64,000 nt of DNA from Eupeodes corollae (Eukaryota; Arthropoda; Insecta; Diptera; Syrphidae), in contig NC_079148.1 of assembly GCF_945859685.1 (NCBI RefSeq), positions 1,674,001 through 1,738,000 on the forward strand, in the 5' to 3' direction. Positions 25,361 to 37,336 of this stretch are shown here, piece by piece; the stretch's first letter is position 1, and every line of letters starts with the position of its first letter. The notes below the pieces were generated by a model. The model was not told the origin of the DNA and made no database searches. It worked only from the letters and a program-made list of their open reading frames with translations. A program made the position numbers and the translations under genes.

Positions 25361-26890
25361 TATCCTACTTTCGATGGTTGAGGTTTCGATAAATTGTTTT
25401 GGCTATGTTCGTTGAAGCTTTGCTAAGATGGTGGTTAAAAATATTTTCATCTATTTTCGCAATGAGAAGTGAAAATTGATAAAGCCACTCTGAAATTTTG
25501 TTTTCTGAAATCGAGAATGTGCAGTTGCATGTATTAGCCAGTTCTTTCCACTCTTTAAAAGGTGATGCATTCGATCGAAGCACTTTAGACATTATTTGTT
25601 TATGTAGATTTGAATCATTTCTACCCATGATTTTAATTTTAATCTGCATTTTGTTTAAGACTTTTTATAAAAAGTTTCTTTGAATTATCTCAAACTATTC
25701 GAATTGAGTAAAACCAAATGCTTGACTAACTATAGCATACATGAATTGATGGTTGCATTAAATACTTTGAATTTTGTATCATTGCAAACGTTTAAATTTC
25801 CGAAAAATTTCGGCCACATTAAGTTTAGTGCTAGTTTTTTCTTTTTGCATGTTTTGAGAAGTTTCAATTATATGTTAATAAAGCACCTAGATATTAAAAT
25901 TCATTTACTGTTTGAGGCGCTCGTTGCCAATCTTCCAAACTTCATCTGGTCTTCTTCTGCTCATTCGTTTTTCAAAAATCTTATAGGTCATCAGCATACA
26001 TAAGTACTTTGATTAGATTCCCTGCATACACAACACCTCCAGGTAGAATGATGAAACATCATTTATAAACAAGGCAAATAAAAGAGGGCTCAAGATGCAT
26101 CCTTGAGGAACACCTGAAGAAGTTACAAACCACTCAGATATCTTTAATCCATACAGCAGCTGAAGATATCGAGAGAAAATTTAAATATAAAGAGAGGAAT
26201 TTTTTTGACATACCCATGTTCGAGACTTTGTAAAATAAAGCTTGTCTGTTAATAGTGTCAAAAGCTAAAAGTTTTCTGTTTTTCGAGATAATTTCTTACG
26301 ATACATGTCAATTAATAAATTTGATCAACAGTAGAAAAACCTATACGAAAGCCAGTTTGGAAGGCGCTTAATTTTTGTGTGTTTTCGATACACCCAACTT
26401 ACCTAAGTATGGCGTACAAATTTTTGGAAGGGAATCTAAAATGGAGATTCCTCTATAATTTTCGGCAAGATGTGGGTCGCCCTTTTTGTAAATAACATTT
26501 ATAACAGCTTTCGTTAAATTCGGGGTACATAACTGTTCTCAAATAGTGAGTTGTAAATGCCGAGGATATATTCTTTTAACTCTCTACTACTGTATTTGAA
26601 AAATTCAACAGGAACTCCTTCAATACCAGACGCTTTTTTCTTTTTTTTTATTGTTGCAAAGCAAAATCAAGTTCCATTGGTGTTATATGAGCATCGATTT
26701 CGTCAACTTCAGTATTTGGAAGAGAGAAGCTGAAAGTGTGAAGATTCCCTTCGGCCGACAATAGAGTTTTAAAATGAGCAGCTAGAGTTTCAGCGCCAAG
26801 AGTTTTCTTCGTACTTCTTTTCCCATCGGTTACTTCTTTTACAATATTAATATTTTTAAAGTAGCCCAAATTATAGTCCAATGTCAATTA
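25361..26890 (-). mobile_element. Non-LTR retrotransposon RT remnant
   Basis: Read from 26890 downwards, there is a pre-RT segment (KTLGAETLAAHFKTLLSAEG, HITPMELDFALQQ). It is followed by KRASGIEGVPVEFFKYSS, an ENYRGISI-like segment in another frame, SGVPQGCILSPLLFALFIND near 26100 and YADDL near 25995, the RT catalytic box. A C-terminal thumb-like segment (SEWLYQFSLLIAKIDENIF) lies at 25365-25649. Several stops and frame changes are present. No 3' tail or target duplication was found. The clade is unresolved (CR1/jockey-like group); no endonuclease domain is visible upstream. Confidence 0.8.
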
Positions 26891-27568
26891 AAACATGGAT
26901 TTATTGGTTTTGTTTGACTTTGGGCAAAGTCCATGAACGTTAAAAATTCTTCTATTATTTCTGAAATTAATTAAATTTTTGAAGACAAAAAAAATAGCAC
27001 AATTTGGCAATCCTGTCATCCGTATACATTATACATAAGTGGTGTATGTTGGGTAAGGTACATATCCATGTTACGTAGTATCTTGTCTCGGAAGATGGTT
27101 TTCTTCTTCTATGATGACTATGATATATGCATGTGCATCCATTTAGCCTGCCCCATGCGAACTTTACGAACGACATAGCGCGCATCCGATGCCACAAAAT
27201 CGGACTTTTGAAAGCGTTTAAAGAGAAAAACGGAAATAAAAACTTGTGAGTATCTCAAACAAAAGCTATGTACTATGTACTACATACCCACCGACGACCG
27301 ACCGACACGAAGTTAGGAAGAAGGGAAAAATTAAGCTATGATAGCAGTATACAATGTACTCCTAAGGAGGTGCTCCTTCTTATCGGAAGTTACACGTAGG
27401 GGTGAATTTCACAAAGCAAACAAATATTTATAAAATAAAACCACTTCCAAGTACTTATGAAATCTTTTTGCATTGGGGTTGTTTATTTAGATAAAAACAA
27501 TTTAAAAGGTTTTGGAGTTGCAATTTGACAACTTTGCACTTTAACTGTGGAGGTGAACGCACTGGCAC
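26891..27568. other. Non-coding stretch
   Basis: No gene found. 27245-27310 contains ACTATGTACTACATAC-type short repeats and a CGACCGACCGAC run. The frames overlapping 27455-27655 run into the repeat described next. Confidence 0.4.
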
Positions 27569-27707
27569 GGCAGGTTCTAATGCCGTAATGCACTTGAAGG
27601 TAAGATTAGTTTCCAGTACGTATCTGATTGAGCAGCAGCTAAAAATTGCCTTCAAATTAAGGCAATTTTATTGGAAAGTTGACTGGAAAGTTGGTCCAGA
27701 AAAATCT
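27569..27707. repeat. Partial copy of the GGCAGGTTC-ended MITE
   Basis: 27569-27707 aligns with the reverse complement of 33580-33712, starting GGCAGGTTCTAATGCCG and containing TTTATTGGAAAGTTGACTGG. Only one end is seen, so it is truncated, or its other end has diverged. Confidence 0.7.
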
Positions 27708-28909
27708 TTCTTTCTTTCAAATAAAATATACTTACGTCAAAATATAAGTTGATTAGGATTTTTTATTTTAGTAAAAGCTAAAATTTATTATTTTTTTAGG
27801 AAATAAAACAATACATACAAAATATTGGATTTACAGCCCTTATTAGGAGTTTTTCTTGTAGATCATAACGTTTTGATATTTTCTGTTAAAACAACTGAAG
27901 GTAAAGGTTAATGAAAAAAAAATCAAAGTTTGACATTTATGCCGCCTAAAAAGCTTTGCAAATAAATGTCTTGTCTTAAAAATTTCCATTATTTCCTTGA
28001 GTATTTATTTAAAGTGTGAAATTTTCAGCCTTTTTAACTCTTCGTAAATCTAATAACACGTCGATAAAAATACAAAATATTTCCTGAATTAATTAAACAA
28101 TATTTTAATTTGCAGGCCATTTTTTAAATAACAATTATTAAGACAAATTGTTGCGTTTATAAAAATGTCAATGGATTCATCTCTAAATAAGTAACAGGCA
28201 TTATTTCGGTCATGTTCAAGTTTGTGACTCAGGGCAGCAGATAGAATTGATGGACAACTTTCTGTATATATAGGATTGTTTAGTCTTAAAAGATAGTGGT
28301 GGTACAAAAGATGTTTCGGAAGCTGTCAAAAGTGTGGAAATGCAAAGCAACGACACGCCACTACGACTGTCCTGAGCTCATCTGTCAAATATAATTTTCA
28401 GTCTATTGTAAATAGACGTATCATCATCTTTAGAATCTTCGGGTTGCATACGATCTCCAACCAAGAATTCCAAGTTGGAAGAGCTTAAACGCATTTCTTG
28501 TAAGTATACAAGATTAGTGGTAGTTGAAGCCCTATGCCCCATGAAGAGAAATAAAACAGCTGAATAAAAGAATCATAAATATCAATTCCTCACGAATTTT
28601 CTAAAAAAAAAACTTAAATACCACCTCAACAATTTAAACTTGGCTAAGATCAGTTTATTTAGAATTATTTATTCCAAACTGTGTGAGACGCTCCAAAACT
28701 TTAATTTTATTGCAAACCGAACAAAGTTTAATTAAATTATATTTTGCCAACAGGGAAGAAGAAGTTCGTTTTTGAAAGTGACACAGAAATATTCATCCTT
28801 TTGCAAACGGAAGTAAGGGTAAAGTTAAAAAATTGATCATTTATGCTTAAACATAGATTTCCCTTTCGCTAAGTTTAAAACGAACTTTTTTATAAACTTT
28901 AAAAATAGC
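27708..28909. other. Non-coding stretch
   Basis: No gene supported. Around 28310-28380 a frame reading KCGNAKQRHATT is suggestive of a knuckle but is too short to call. The remainder is AT-rich without matched repeats. Confidence 0.4.
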
Positions 28910-28912
28910 AAT

Positions 28913-30060
28913 GGCTGCGTTCAATAGGGTGGGTGGGCGTTGGATAGGGTGGGTTTTTAGATACCTTGTTGAACGAGTTGGATAGCTGTATTGAGATAGC
29001 TGTCAAAAAATAAAAACAACTTTCAGCTGTTCACAAAAAGTAGTAAAACATTAAAGCTTCGAAATCAAAATCGTTGTAAGATAAAACATTTACAGTCTTA
29101 TTTAAAAACGCTGTATAGAGCCTACATAAAGTTATGTTATCTCTATAATGCCTCTAAACGCAAAAATGCTATTTATAAAACTTATACAAGGTTGCATAGT
29201 CCCATAATAAGCTAAACGCGTTTTGAGGTTGAATAGAGCCTACATAAGGAAATTATTGTTATTATTATTTCGTAAATGTCATTTTGATTTCTCTCCTCTC
29301 TTTTTGAAATTAAAATAAAAACAATAATGCCTCTCGAGTTTAGCTCGTGAGCCGAAGAAACGAAGAATCTAAAAAAAATATGGATTTTCGAAAGAGAATA
29401 TCATACAAATAATTGGAATTATTTTGTTATATTTTAGTTGCTATGACAACTAGCAGATTTTATAGTACTTTTGGCACTTTTTTTGATATAAGCATTGTAT
29501 AACTAAAATTTATAGCAGATTTTTTTATAAATAGGAATTTTTGCAACGTTACATAGAGCCTACATAAATCCTTATTCACTGTATAACTATTCATCTGTTT
29601 AGCGAATTCTATTAAATAAGACTGTTAATGGATAATTCAACTGATTCGTCGGACGATGATGAATTGATAGGTGCGTAACAATTTATTGAGATAACCTTAA
29701 TCTGTGATCTATGTTAAATTTCCTTTTAGCTCAATTGGAATTCTATAGAATTAATAATTTACTTGCGAAATCTCCGGTTTTAATAGATTTACGTTTAACA
29801 AAAAACTATCCTAACAGAAACGAGGACTCTTATAAAGTGACAATACCTAGACATAGTTTGGAAGAATTTCGATCTCATTTCTAACTTTAAGTAACATTTT
29901 GTATTTTTTTGTTTACCAACAAATACAAAAAGCTGACATTAATTTTCAAGTTTCTCAAAATTCAACTATGTGTTGAATAAGCTATTCTGTCAGATACCTA
30001 CATACCCCAGAAATTCTTGGATACATCCGGATACCCTATCTGTCTGCTTTGAACGCAGCC
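28913..30060. mobile_element. PIF/Harbinger-type element, family 2, 1148 bp
   Basis: Perfect 12-bp TIRs GGCTGCGTTCAA / TTGAACGCAGCC bound the element, with an AAT duplication on each side (28910-28912 and 30061-30063). It encloses a short two-exon frame resembling the extreme N-terminus of a Harbinger transposase (29628-29884). The right third is repeated in inverted orientation at 35768-36290 and another relative lies at 32407-32690. Three spaced copies of ATAGAGCCTACATAA lie at 29115, 29233 and 29553. The DDE core is absent, so the element is non-autonomous. The superfamily call rests on the 3-bp duplication and the IPR-SLE-FRSHF coding block. Confidence 0.8.
29628..29884 (+). CDS. Short two-exon frame, N-terminal fragment of a Harbinger-like transposase
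   Basis: Exon 1 (29628-29670) encodes MDNSTDSSDDDELI and ends at a GTGCGT donor. Exon 2 (29730-29884) starts after TTCCTTTTAG, is in phase with exon 1, and ends VTIPRHSLEEFRSHF then TAA. The predicted product is 65 residues: an acidic Ser/Asp-rich head, then a helix-rich segment. In Harbinger transposases the I-R-S-E-FR-HF block directly precedes the first conserved domain, so the frame stops where the catalytic part should begin. The related copy at 36.05 kb has an acidic exon too (DDLYIIDDEEAISLQILE). Whether this truncated product is made is unknown. Confidence 0.5.
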
Positions 30061-30063
30061 AAT

Positions 30064-32406
30064 GACAACTCTACACAGCCCTATAATTGTCAATTTATCA
30101 ATACATATTATTTGCCGTTGACAGCAGTCAAAATTTTTAATAAGCTGTGAACGTAATTTATGTTTCAAATCTATTCTTAATGGTTTAAACTGACAATCAT
30201 TCAATCATTGGTTTTGATCATTGGACATTAAGATTCCAGATTAAAAATCGAGTAAGTGAGTCAAATTTGTTATGTTTGGTGTCAAAATGAAGCTTATTAG
30301 TTGTAGAATTTGTTCACAAGATTTTTAATTTTTCAATGATGCAATCGTTTTCAATGAACCGTTGAATGTCGATTTCACTTTTCGGAACTTAATCTGTTTC
30401 AAAGTGTTCAATTTTCTTTACACTCCCTCCTGTCAGTTTAGTTTGCAATGATCTTGTATCCAATGAAAGCTATAGCAACTGACTTCTTATGTTTGTTAAT
30501 CGTTATTAAATCTTCGGTCAATCGCTAATTTCTTGTTGATAAATTATTTTTAAGGCCGCGCCGCCGCCGCCGCTGGTGTTTGTGAGTCAGACAAGTTAAA
30601 AGGAATTAATTCTGGTGTGAGCGCCATCTGGTGAAAAGTCATTTTTGAGATTGAAACATCAAAACGTCAAAAGGTAAAATGCACATATATTTAATTATAT
30701 AATTTAAAAATGAAAAAAGATCTTAACTGAATATATTCACCTTCTATTTTGAAAATATAATATATGTAGGTAGGTACCTACGTTGAAGATGGTTCGGTTG
30801 CATAAAGACGAGGAAGACCACTTCTTATGCCTCTGTTTGATAAATACTCGCATATCAAAGGAAGGACTTCATTTCCACGCGCCTGGCCCTTTATTGTTGC
30901 CCGGAAACAGAAAAAACTAACGGTCGAACGGCTATATCTACTCTGTACCAAGTATATAAACATATCTACATAAAGGGTATGGCACACTAAAAAAAATATC
31001 TAGAGGTATGTATAACATAGTATACCATGCAACGGAACATAAAGTGAAACCAGACAAGCAGAAATAAACGAGCAAAATTGCATGGAAAATCCTCATTCAG
31101 GTTTTTATTTGTGCTACCAATCGACATCCTGATTATAGTGTTGTGTGTTTCCATTTCCAGGACTCTGCCAACAACATTTAAAATTCTACGTAACGTTCCT
31201 CTACCAAAGCAAAAGCAGCAGGAATAAAGTCCTTTTGGATTGGAGCTAGCGAAGGCGATTGCGATGGTGATGGTGCTGGTGCTGGTGCATCAGCTCAGCA
31301 TAAATGCTGGTGAATGTTTTTCTCATAATTATTGAGCATTCTTAATTGTTTGATTGACAAAGGAAGTACTATAAGCTCCTTAGGGAATGCCGACGTTCGC
31401 CGTCGTCGTTGGTGTTGTTGGCCTGTCCACTACGACGGACGCTAAGATTTCAAATCACAATATAATCATCACAAAGTCTATACTACCTTCTCTGCATACT
31501 AGTAGGTGTACATCGAAGCCTTCGCATCTTCCTTCGTCCAATTGAAGTCCAAACATTTCTCATTCAAAATGACTTTTGATTCGTGGTGCTTGATGCTCTT
31601 AAGGCATATTTTCGGAATACCTATTAAAAGGGCATAGCGCAGATGGAATAAGTAGATAATTTTTAATACCCTCAGAGCGTTCTTAATAATGCCCCATGTC
31701 CTCCATGTCCAGTTCAAAGTATACTTCCAGATCTTTTCTCTCTTTCTTTTTGAAATGTCATACAAATTTCTAACACTTTTCAAAAAACTATTTTAAGTAA
31801 AATAAATCGATATAAAATAAAATAAGATGACACAAAATCAAGCATAGCTCAAAAATTGATTTACCGAACTCGTCTGCTTCTGCTGCATATGAATTCATAG
31901 ATAGATTTATTTTGAAACTGCATGAGAAGTTTAAATGGTTTGACAGTGAAGAATGTCAAACTATGTTGACATTTTTTAGTCGCCGTTTAACGCCGGAACA
32001 ACGTTTGAACGTCTTTCATACGAAATCTTTGATCCTCATTTTTTTCAAATAAATGTGGTTTTAAACAATTCATAAACCTAAATTCTGTGCAAATTGAAAC
32101 AAAAAGATAGAAATGTAACCTTCGTTAAAATTAAGTTAGTAAAATAAGCTTTTTCATTGTGAAAATAAGAGACATTTAAGAAAACAAAGCAAATTGCAAA
32201 CTGATTTCAACGAACTGTCAAACTCAATACGCGTTCCATAAACGATCCATTCCGCACGCGTCATCAACTTAAAATTTCATTTTCGTCTTTTCGTTCCCAC
32301 CTGTGTTGACAATAAAAAAAACATGTGAAAGAAATGTCATAATGGACGAATAGTCGTTCATTCGTTGATCGCTCTCGTGTAAATAATCCTTTTTAGCTAT
32401 GACTTT
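30064..32406. other. Non-coding stretch, no gene seen
   Basis: A CCGCGCCGCCGCCGCCGC run lies near 30555 and a GGTGCTGGTGCTGGTGC tract near 31270. TAGGTAGGTACCTAC occurs near 30768. 30770-31500 is less AT-rich but has no coherent frame beyond about 94 codons and no recognised domain. 32190-32250 contains a segment resembling the reverse complement of 2898-2926. Confidence 0.45.
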
Positions 32407-32690
32407 CTGCGTTCAATTTCAGATAGATTAAGCATCCGGATAACTTTTTTTAGTGTTTCAACATGTGTTTGAATTTGAAGGAACTCGGAAATTTATTTCA
32501 ATATTTCTTATATTCTATTACAAATTGTATTTTGTAATCATTTTGGACATCGAAATCTTAATTCTCACCTGCTTTTTGTGAACAGCTGAAAGTTGTTTTT
32601 AGCCTTTGACATTTATCTCAACTTATCAGATCAACTCGTTCAATAAGTTATTTTTAAAAATTCACCTCTACAATTTTTCATCATTTGGCC
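32407..32690. mobile_element. MITE related to Harbinger family 2
   Basis: The left side (CTGCGTTCAATTTCAGATAG, then AAGCATCCGGATAA) matches the left end of the element at 35768. The right side (GAACAGCTGAAAGTTGTTTT and ATCAACTCGTTCAATAAG) matches the inverse of the other end of the family (28.9-29.05 kb). The interior coding part is missing. The right terminus has decayed, so the boundary is approximate. Confidence 0.65.
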
Positions 32691-33168
32691 AGTTTAGATT
32701 TCTGAGAATTTTCTCAAAACAGAGTAGGAGATTGAAATAGCAATCAATTAACATTTGCATTTCTTTTCATCCTTTTTGGACGATAGAAAATTCTTGAGAA
32801 ATGGAATCATTAAAATTATGTTTTCAGATTTCTGACAACAAAATTGAGAAATTTGAATGAGAAATTTTGTTTATATTTCTTAGAATACGGAAATATCTGA
32901 AATCTTGAAAATATACATAAACTGGACAACTAAAACCAGTCATTGGAATATTTGTGACAGGTAGTTTAAACTTTCTGCCATTAACCACATTTTCCTGATT
33001 GAAATAAACTATTTTTGGTTCGAATTTATTAATAAATGAAAAACTGAAAAATTATAAAAATCCATGTATCGGCTGTTTATTGAAAACGATTTAATTAATA
33101 AAAAAGTAAAAAAATAACTGACAGAAAAGTGTTGCGTTTAATAAACTTTTTTTTATAGTAAGTTAATA
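32691..33168. other. AT-rich non-coding stretch
   Basis: Contains several internally similar segments (TTTCTGAGAATTTTCTC, TTTCAGATTTCTGAC, ATTTCTTAGAATACGG), suggesting an old foldback or tandem repeat. No frame of interest. Confidence 0.4.
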
Positions 33169-33712
33169 GGCAGGTTCAGACAACAATAGGGACTTCATTT
33201 GCAGCCAACTTCATTCTTTGGCCGTAAATTTTGACCAAGGCAGCTGGTTAGTTTTTCAGGTGTCATGAATTTCAAATTCAGAACATAGCTTCACAAACCT
33301 CTACTTCAAATTCATAGTACAAAAACTACTAAAAATCATTTTTGTCTACAAAACACTCTTCAGATAAGCTACAAGTCCATCACGTTTTGTATTTTGTATG
33401 GTAAAGAATTATTACCCATTTCTTTTTCAAAATTACAAGAAACCTTTTTACAGAAAGCATTACATGATGTACAGAAAATAAATAAATCATTGAGTAATAA
33501 AGTTCAGCTTTTAATTGAATATGAAAACAGGATCAATTGTTATTTTGACATAGTTGACTTGACTTGATAGTTAGGGAGATTTTTCTTGACTAACTTTCCA
33601 GTCAACTTTCCAATAAAGTTGAATTAATTGGAAGACAATTTTTTGACAGCTGGCCAATCAGATGCTAGAAACTTGCCTTACTTTCAAGTCCGTTATGTCG
33701 TCTGAACCTGCC
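33169..33712. mobile_element. 544-bp MITE with GGCAGGTTCAGAC terminal repeats
   Basis: The left end GGCAGGTTCAGACAACA and the right end, inverted, GGCAGGTTCAGACGACA form a TIR. The adjoining GACTT and GGCAGCTGG/GGCCAGCTGTC blocks also pair. Candidate flanks AGTTAATA and CAATTATA are similar but not identical, so a target duplication is not proved. A partial copy lies at 27569-27707. The superfamily is undetermined; there is no coding capacity. Confidence 0.75.
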
Positions 33713-35671
33713 CAATTATATAACTCTTATCTTCATGTTAATACCTATCATAACAAATTCAACATTCTTAATCGCTTTAAAATCTCAAAAAAAAAAATGT
33801 TCAATGATGGTAGTTTTAAAAAAAAACACCGATTAAAAAATAGTATTTAATGTCCTTATATTGTAAAGTGTAATTAAAACTTAAGATGAGGTGAACTCAG
33901 GAAGGTTTACGATGGCCTTTCTTTAAATCCTTAACTAGGGGTTCTACACGAAAAATCCATTTGGCTTCGAACGACTTAGAATTTTCTGTACATCCTAAAG
34001 ACTTGACCAAATCATTTAATACAAAAACAATCCCAAAAAATACAATAGCTAATGTTAAGAATTTCTTATCACTAAGTGGTGGATTGACTTTAGCAGTGGT
34101 AAATTGACTTTAGCAGTGGGGAATTGATCTTAGAATAAAAGGTGGGTGAAAATTTTCAGCTTGTAGGCAAACCAGAATGACGGATGGTTTTCAGTCTTTA
34201 TATGGAGTGTCTTTGATTTAATAATTGAACTTGCTCTGGGTATTCAACACGCCACGTCGTCGGTAATACAGATATGTTGCTTCAAATGACCAATACAATT
34301 GACTCTACCACCATTAGTTTCCAAGAAACATAAAAGAGTATCTTCCATCTTTGTCACTCTTTGCTTGAATACATTATTAAAATGCCTTTTCCTCTTTTCA
34401 CTTTAACAAAAAGACTCTCTAAAAGAAATCAATTGGTTCTGACAATCGTTTTTACAAAGCTTTACGATCGTTCTTCTCCTTTCAAAACCTAAGGTTTGTA
34501 ACATACCTTTCTAAACCATCTCAACCATCATCTTTTTCAAACTGCAAATTAAAAGAGAAACTAAAGAAAAAGGAAAACAATTTTTCTTTTTTCTTTTGCA
34601 TAATATTTATTATATCATACCTCGAAGCTAAATCTTCCAACAATCTAATATACTTTTCGGTCGCATTCTATAGTTCGTTCTTTTTTCCTTCTTCTTTTTA
34701 TTGAATAAGCTTAAGGCTCTGGACCGGTACTATCCACAGCGAGCGGCATCATAATATCCTTGTTTTCATTTATCATCGTCCTTATATTCTGTATCCTGTT
34801 TTGATTTATCAAACTCATAAAGGGAACAAATTTTGTTATTCCACAGAGCCTTTAGGGATGTTTCCCACAAATATAACAACAACATCAGAAAAAAGGACAT
34901 CAAAAAATCTAAGACAAAGAATTTAGGAATACAAAAACTTTCTAATAAATAGCAAAATGGAATCTTAGCTAAAGAATGATGCCGCCGCGCCGAGATGATG
35001 CGATGGTGATGGGAGAAAAACGAAAGGACTTTAAATGCCAATGTCAATCGTCGTCGTCATCGTTGTAGTCGTTTAGGAAAACACAAACTTGAGTTTTCTA
35101 AGAATAAAAAAAACACAAAAAGAAAAATGCTTGTTTTATGTTTTATTACTTAGACAACTAAGACAATAATAGCTCAAGCCATTTTGTGCAATATCTCTTC
35201 CTCTATCAACTTAATTATAATAAAACTAAGTGATTTGTAAATGGAATGGAGAAATGTCCTTGATACTCGAGTATGTCCTTTAGAATTGAAGAAAATCATT
35301 CGGAATTTAAATCCCTGTATCGATTGCAAATAATATTGAATGCTTCCAATCTTGTTGCTCATCCTCTTGCATTGTTGTGTATTTAGAATAGAGGAACAAT
35401 TTAATAACGAAGGATGCAGTAGAAGATGGAATGCTACATCTTTTCGAGAGAATTGTAGACGTAGAACAAACGCCGGATATTATTATTACGATTCCTTTCA
35501 TTGGACTAGACTATCAGGAAAGGAGAGGAATTCTATGGAAGCTTTGTTTGATATGCTTCTTTATGATTCTGTTCGTATTCTTTATTTTTTCAGAATTTAA
35601 AATGTCAACTTTCAAGATCATATTTATCATACATTTCGATTCATCTAAATGAAGACTACACAAAAATTGCA
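33713..35671. other. Non-coding stretch with one small open frame
   Basis: A minus-strand frame of about 70 codons without a start Met spans about 34110-33898. It contains a hydrophobic segment FLTLAIVFFGIVFVLNDLV and ends KKGHRKPS. It overlaps a two-copy direct repeat TTGACTTTAGCAGTGG at 34085-34119. I do not recognise the product. The rest of the region, including a CGTCGTCGTCATCG tract near 35048, shows no gene. Confidence 0.4.
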
Positions 35672-35767
35672 ATAAATCGATGCAAAGGTGTAATTTTTGA
35701 TCGACAACAAAGATTTAGATATGCTGATGACATTGGCAAATTTGGAAGAACTTAGCATCTTGACAAT
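35672..35767 (+). mobile_element. 5' part of a split RTE-like LINE copy
   Basis: The plus strand reads KGVIFDRQQRFRYADDIGKFGRT, matching the YADD-box segment of the LINE at 19.84-22.01 kb (RGTIFQRSIQLLGYADDIDI). The similarity stops where a Harbinger element starts (35768) and resumes beyond its far end (37337). Upstream of 35672 no similarity could be followed. Confidence 0.75.
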
Positions 35768-37336
35768 GGCTGCGTTCAATCTCAGGCAGATAGGGTATCC
35801 GGATACATTTTTGTTAGTGTTTTACGTGTAAAATAACAGCTGATCAAAAACAGCTGAGACGTCAAAAAATCAATCCAAAGGTATCCAAGAATTTCTGGGG
35901 TATGTACATAGGTTCTGACAAAACAACTGATACAACACATGGTTGAGTTTCAAAAAACTTGAAAATGGATTTCAGCTTTTTGTGATTGTTGGTAAACAAA
36001 AAGATACAAAATGTTAGTTGAAGTTGTATTTAGATTTAAATTAGATTTAGGATGATCTGTACATAATAGACGACGAAGAAGCTATTTCACTCCAAATTTT
36101 AGAAGGTAATTAACTATATCTAGGTATTGTCACTTCATAAGAGTCCTCGTTTCTGTAATGATAGTTTTCTGTTAAACGAAAATCGTTTTAAACCGGAGAT
36201 TTCGCAAGTAAATTATTAATCGTATATGATTCCAATTGAGCTAAGAGAAAATTTAACATATAGGTTACAGGTTAAGGTTATTTCTTATCTATTTTTTAAC
36301 TTAAGCATATACTTTGGAAAGTTGTCTGATGATTTAAAAAAGGTATGATAGTTCTTTTATTCAAAAAAGGAAGTAAAACAGATAAAGGAAATGAGAATGT
36401 AATTAAAACAAGAATTCTGTCTTACCTTAATAAAATAAACTTTTTGAGTCCATTCCTATTTGGATTTAGGGCTGGGCTTTCTATTGAGGAGGCTCTTCTA
36501 GAATTTTGCTACATTTTACAAGAAGGTTTATATACTAAGAAAAAGTGTGCTGGATTTTTTGTAGACATACTAAAGCCTTTGACATGGTGAACCATAACAT
36601 ACTCTTAGATAAACTGTATAAAATTGGTTTTCGTGGATTCATCTGTAAATGGCTGGAGTCTTATCTAAAAATTAGATTACATAATGTAAAAGTTGGGTGC
36701 AGCATAAGTTCCTCTAAATATAGTCTTTTGGGAGTCCCACAGGGATCCGTGCTTGGCCCAATTTTAGTTTTGGTGTATATTAATTACCTTTTTTCACTTC
36801 CTTTCCGAGGTAAAGTCAGAGCATTTGCCGATGACCTTGGAATTGCATACTGTAGCAATAGTCCTTTGAATCTAATTTCAGATATTAGCTATGATAATCA
36901 CTTGCTAAGATTTTGGTTTGCTAAACATGAATTAATTGTGAGCAGCAAAACAAAGTTAATGTTTTTCAGTCTAAGAGGTAGTATCTCTCCGGACATACCA
37001 ATAATTTTTCATTCTCACGATTGCCTCAGTCATAAGTTACTTTATGGTGAGTGTAATGGTCATCATACTCAATCATACCATCCCAACGTTAAATGCAGTG
37101 GTAGCTGTTTTGAAATTGAAATAGTTGAAGACTTTACGTACCTCGGTATCTATAATGATCAAAACCTTAACTTGGACAAGCACATTTCTATTTTAAAAAA
37201 CTATCTTCTCCCATCCACCCGTTGTTTCTACCACCTGAAAAAAACATTGCTCTTCAACTCGTTCAACAAGCTATCTAAAAATCCACCTATCTAATAAGAT
37301 ACCCTAACCCTATCCAAAACGAGATTAAACGCAGCA
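35768..37336. mobile_element. Harbinger family 2 element inserted in an RTE-like LINE and itself interrupted
   Basis: The ends read GGCTGCGTTCAATCTC and, inverted, (T)GCTGCGTTTAATCTC. 35768-36290 aligns with the inverted right part of the element at 28913-30060, including GGTATCCAAGAATTTCTGGG and AACCGGAGATTTCGCAAGTA. 37240-37336 aligns with the other end (TTGTTGAACGAGTT, GGATAGGG in inverse). Between them (about 36300-37250) sits an unrelated LINE. An acidic open stretch (DDLYIIDDEEAISLQILE) before a GTAATT donor at about 36105 parallels exon 1 of the other copy. AAT precedes the left end; the right flank has diverged. Confidence 0.8.
36300..37255 (+). mobile_element. CR1/jockey-like LINE RT fragment
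   Basis: A nearly open RT domain in two overlapping frames. The first (36345-36590) reads LNKINFLSPFLFGFRAGLS. The second (from 36545) reads AFDMVNHNILLDKLYKIGF (motif A, F-DHN), GVPQGSVLGPILVLVYIN (motif B), FADDLGIAYC (motif C, ADD at about 36825) and the thumb-region EDFTYLGIYNDQNLNLDKHI. One frameshift links the two frames. It lacks the endonuclease and the 3' UTR, and it ends directly in Harbinger terminal sequence, so the ORF's last residues (about 37255-37294) are not LINE. The level of conservation suggests it is younger than the surrounding relics. Confidence 0.85.

Noticed and set aside
37255..37294. Last residues of the 249-codon LINE frame as LINE protein
   Set aside because: This DNA matches the Harbinger terminal region in inverted orientation, so the frame only happens to run into it.
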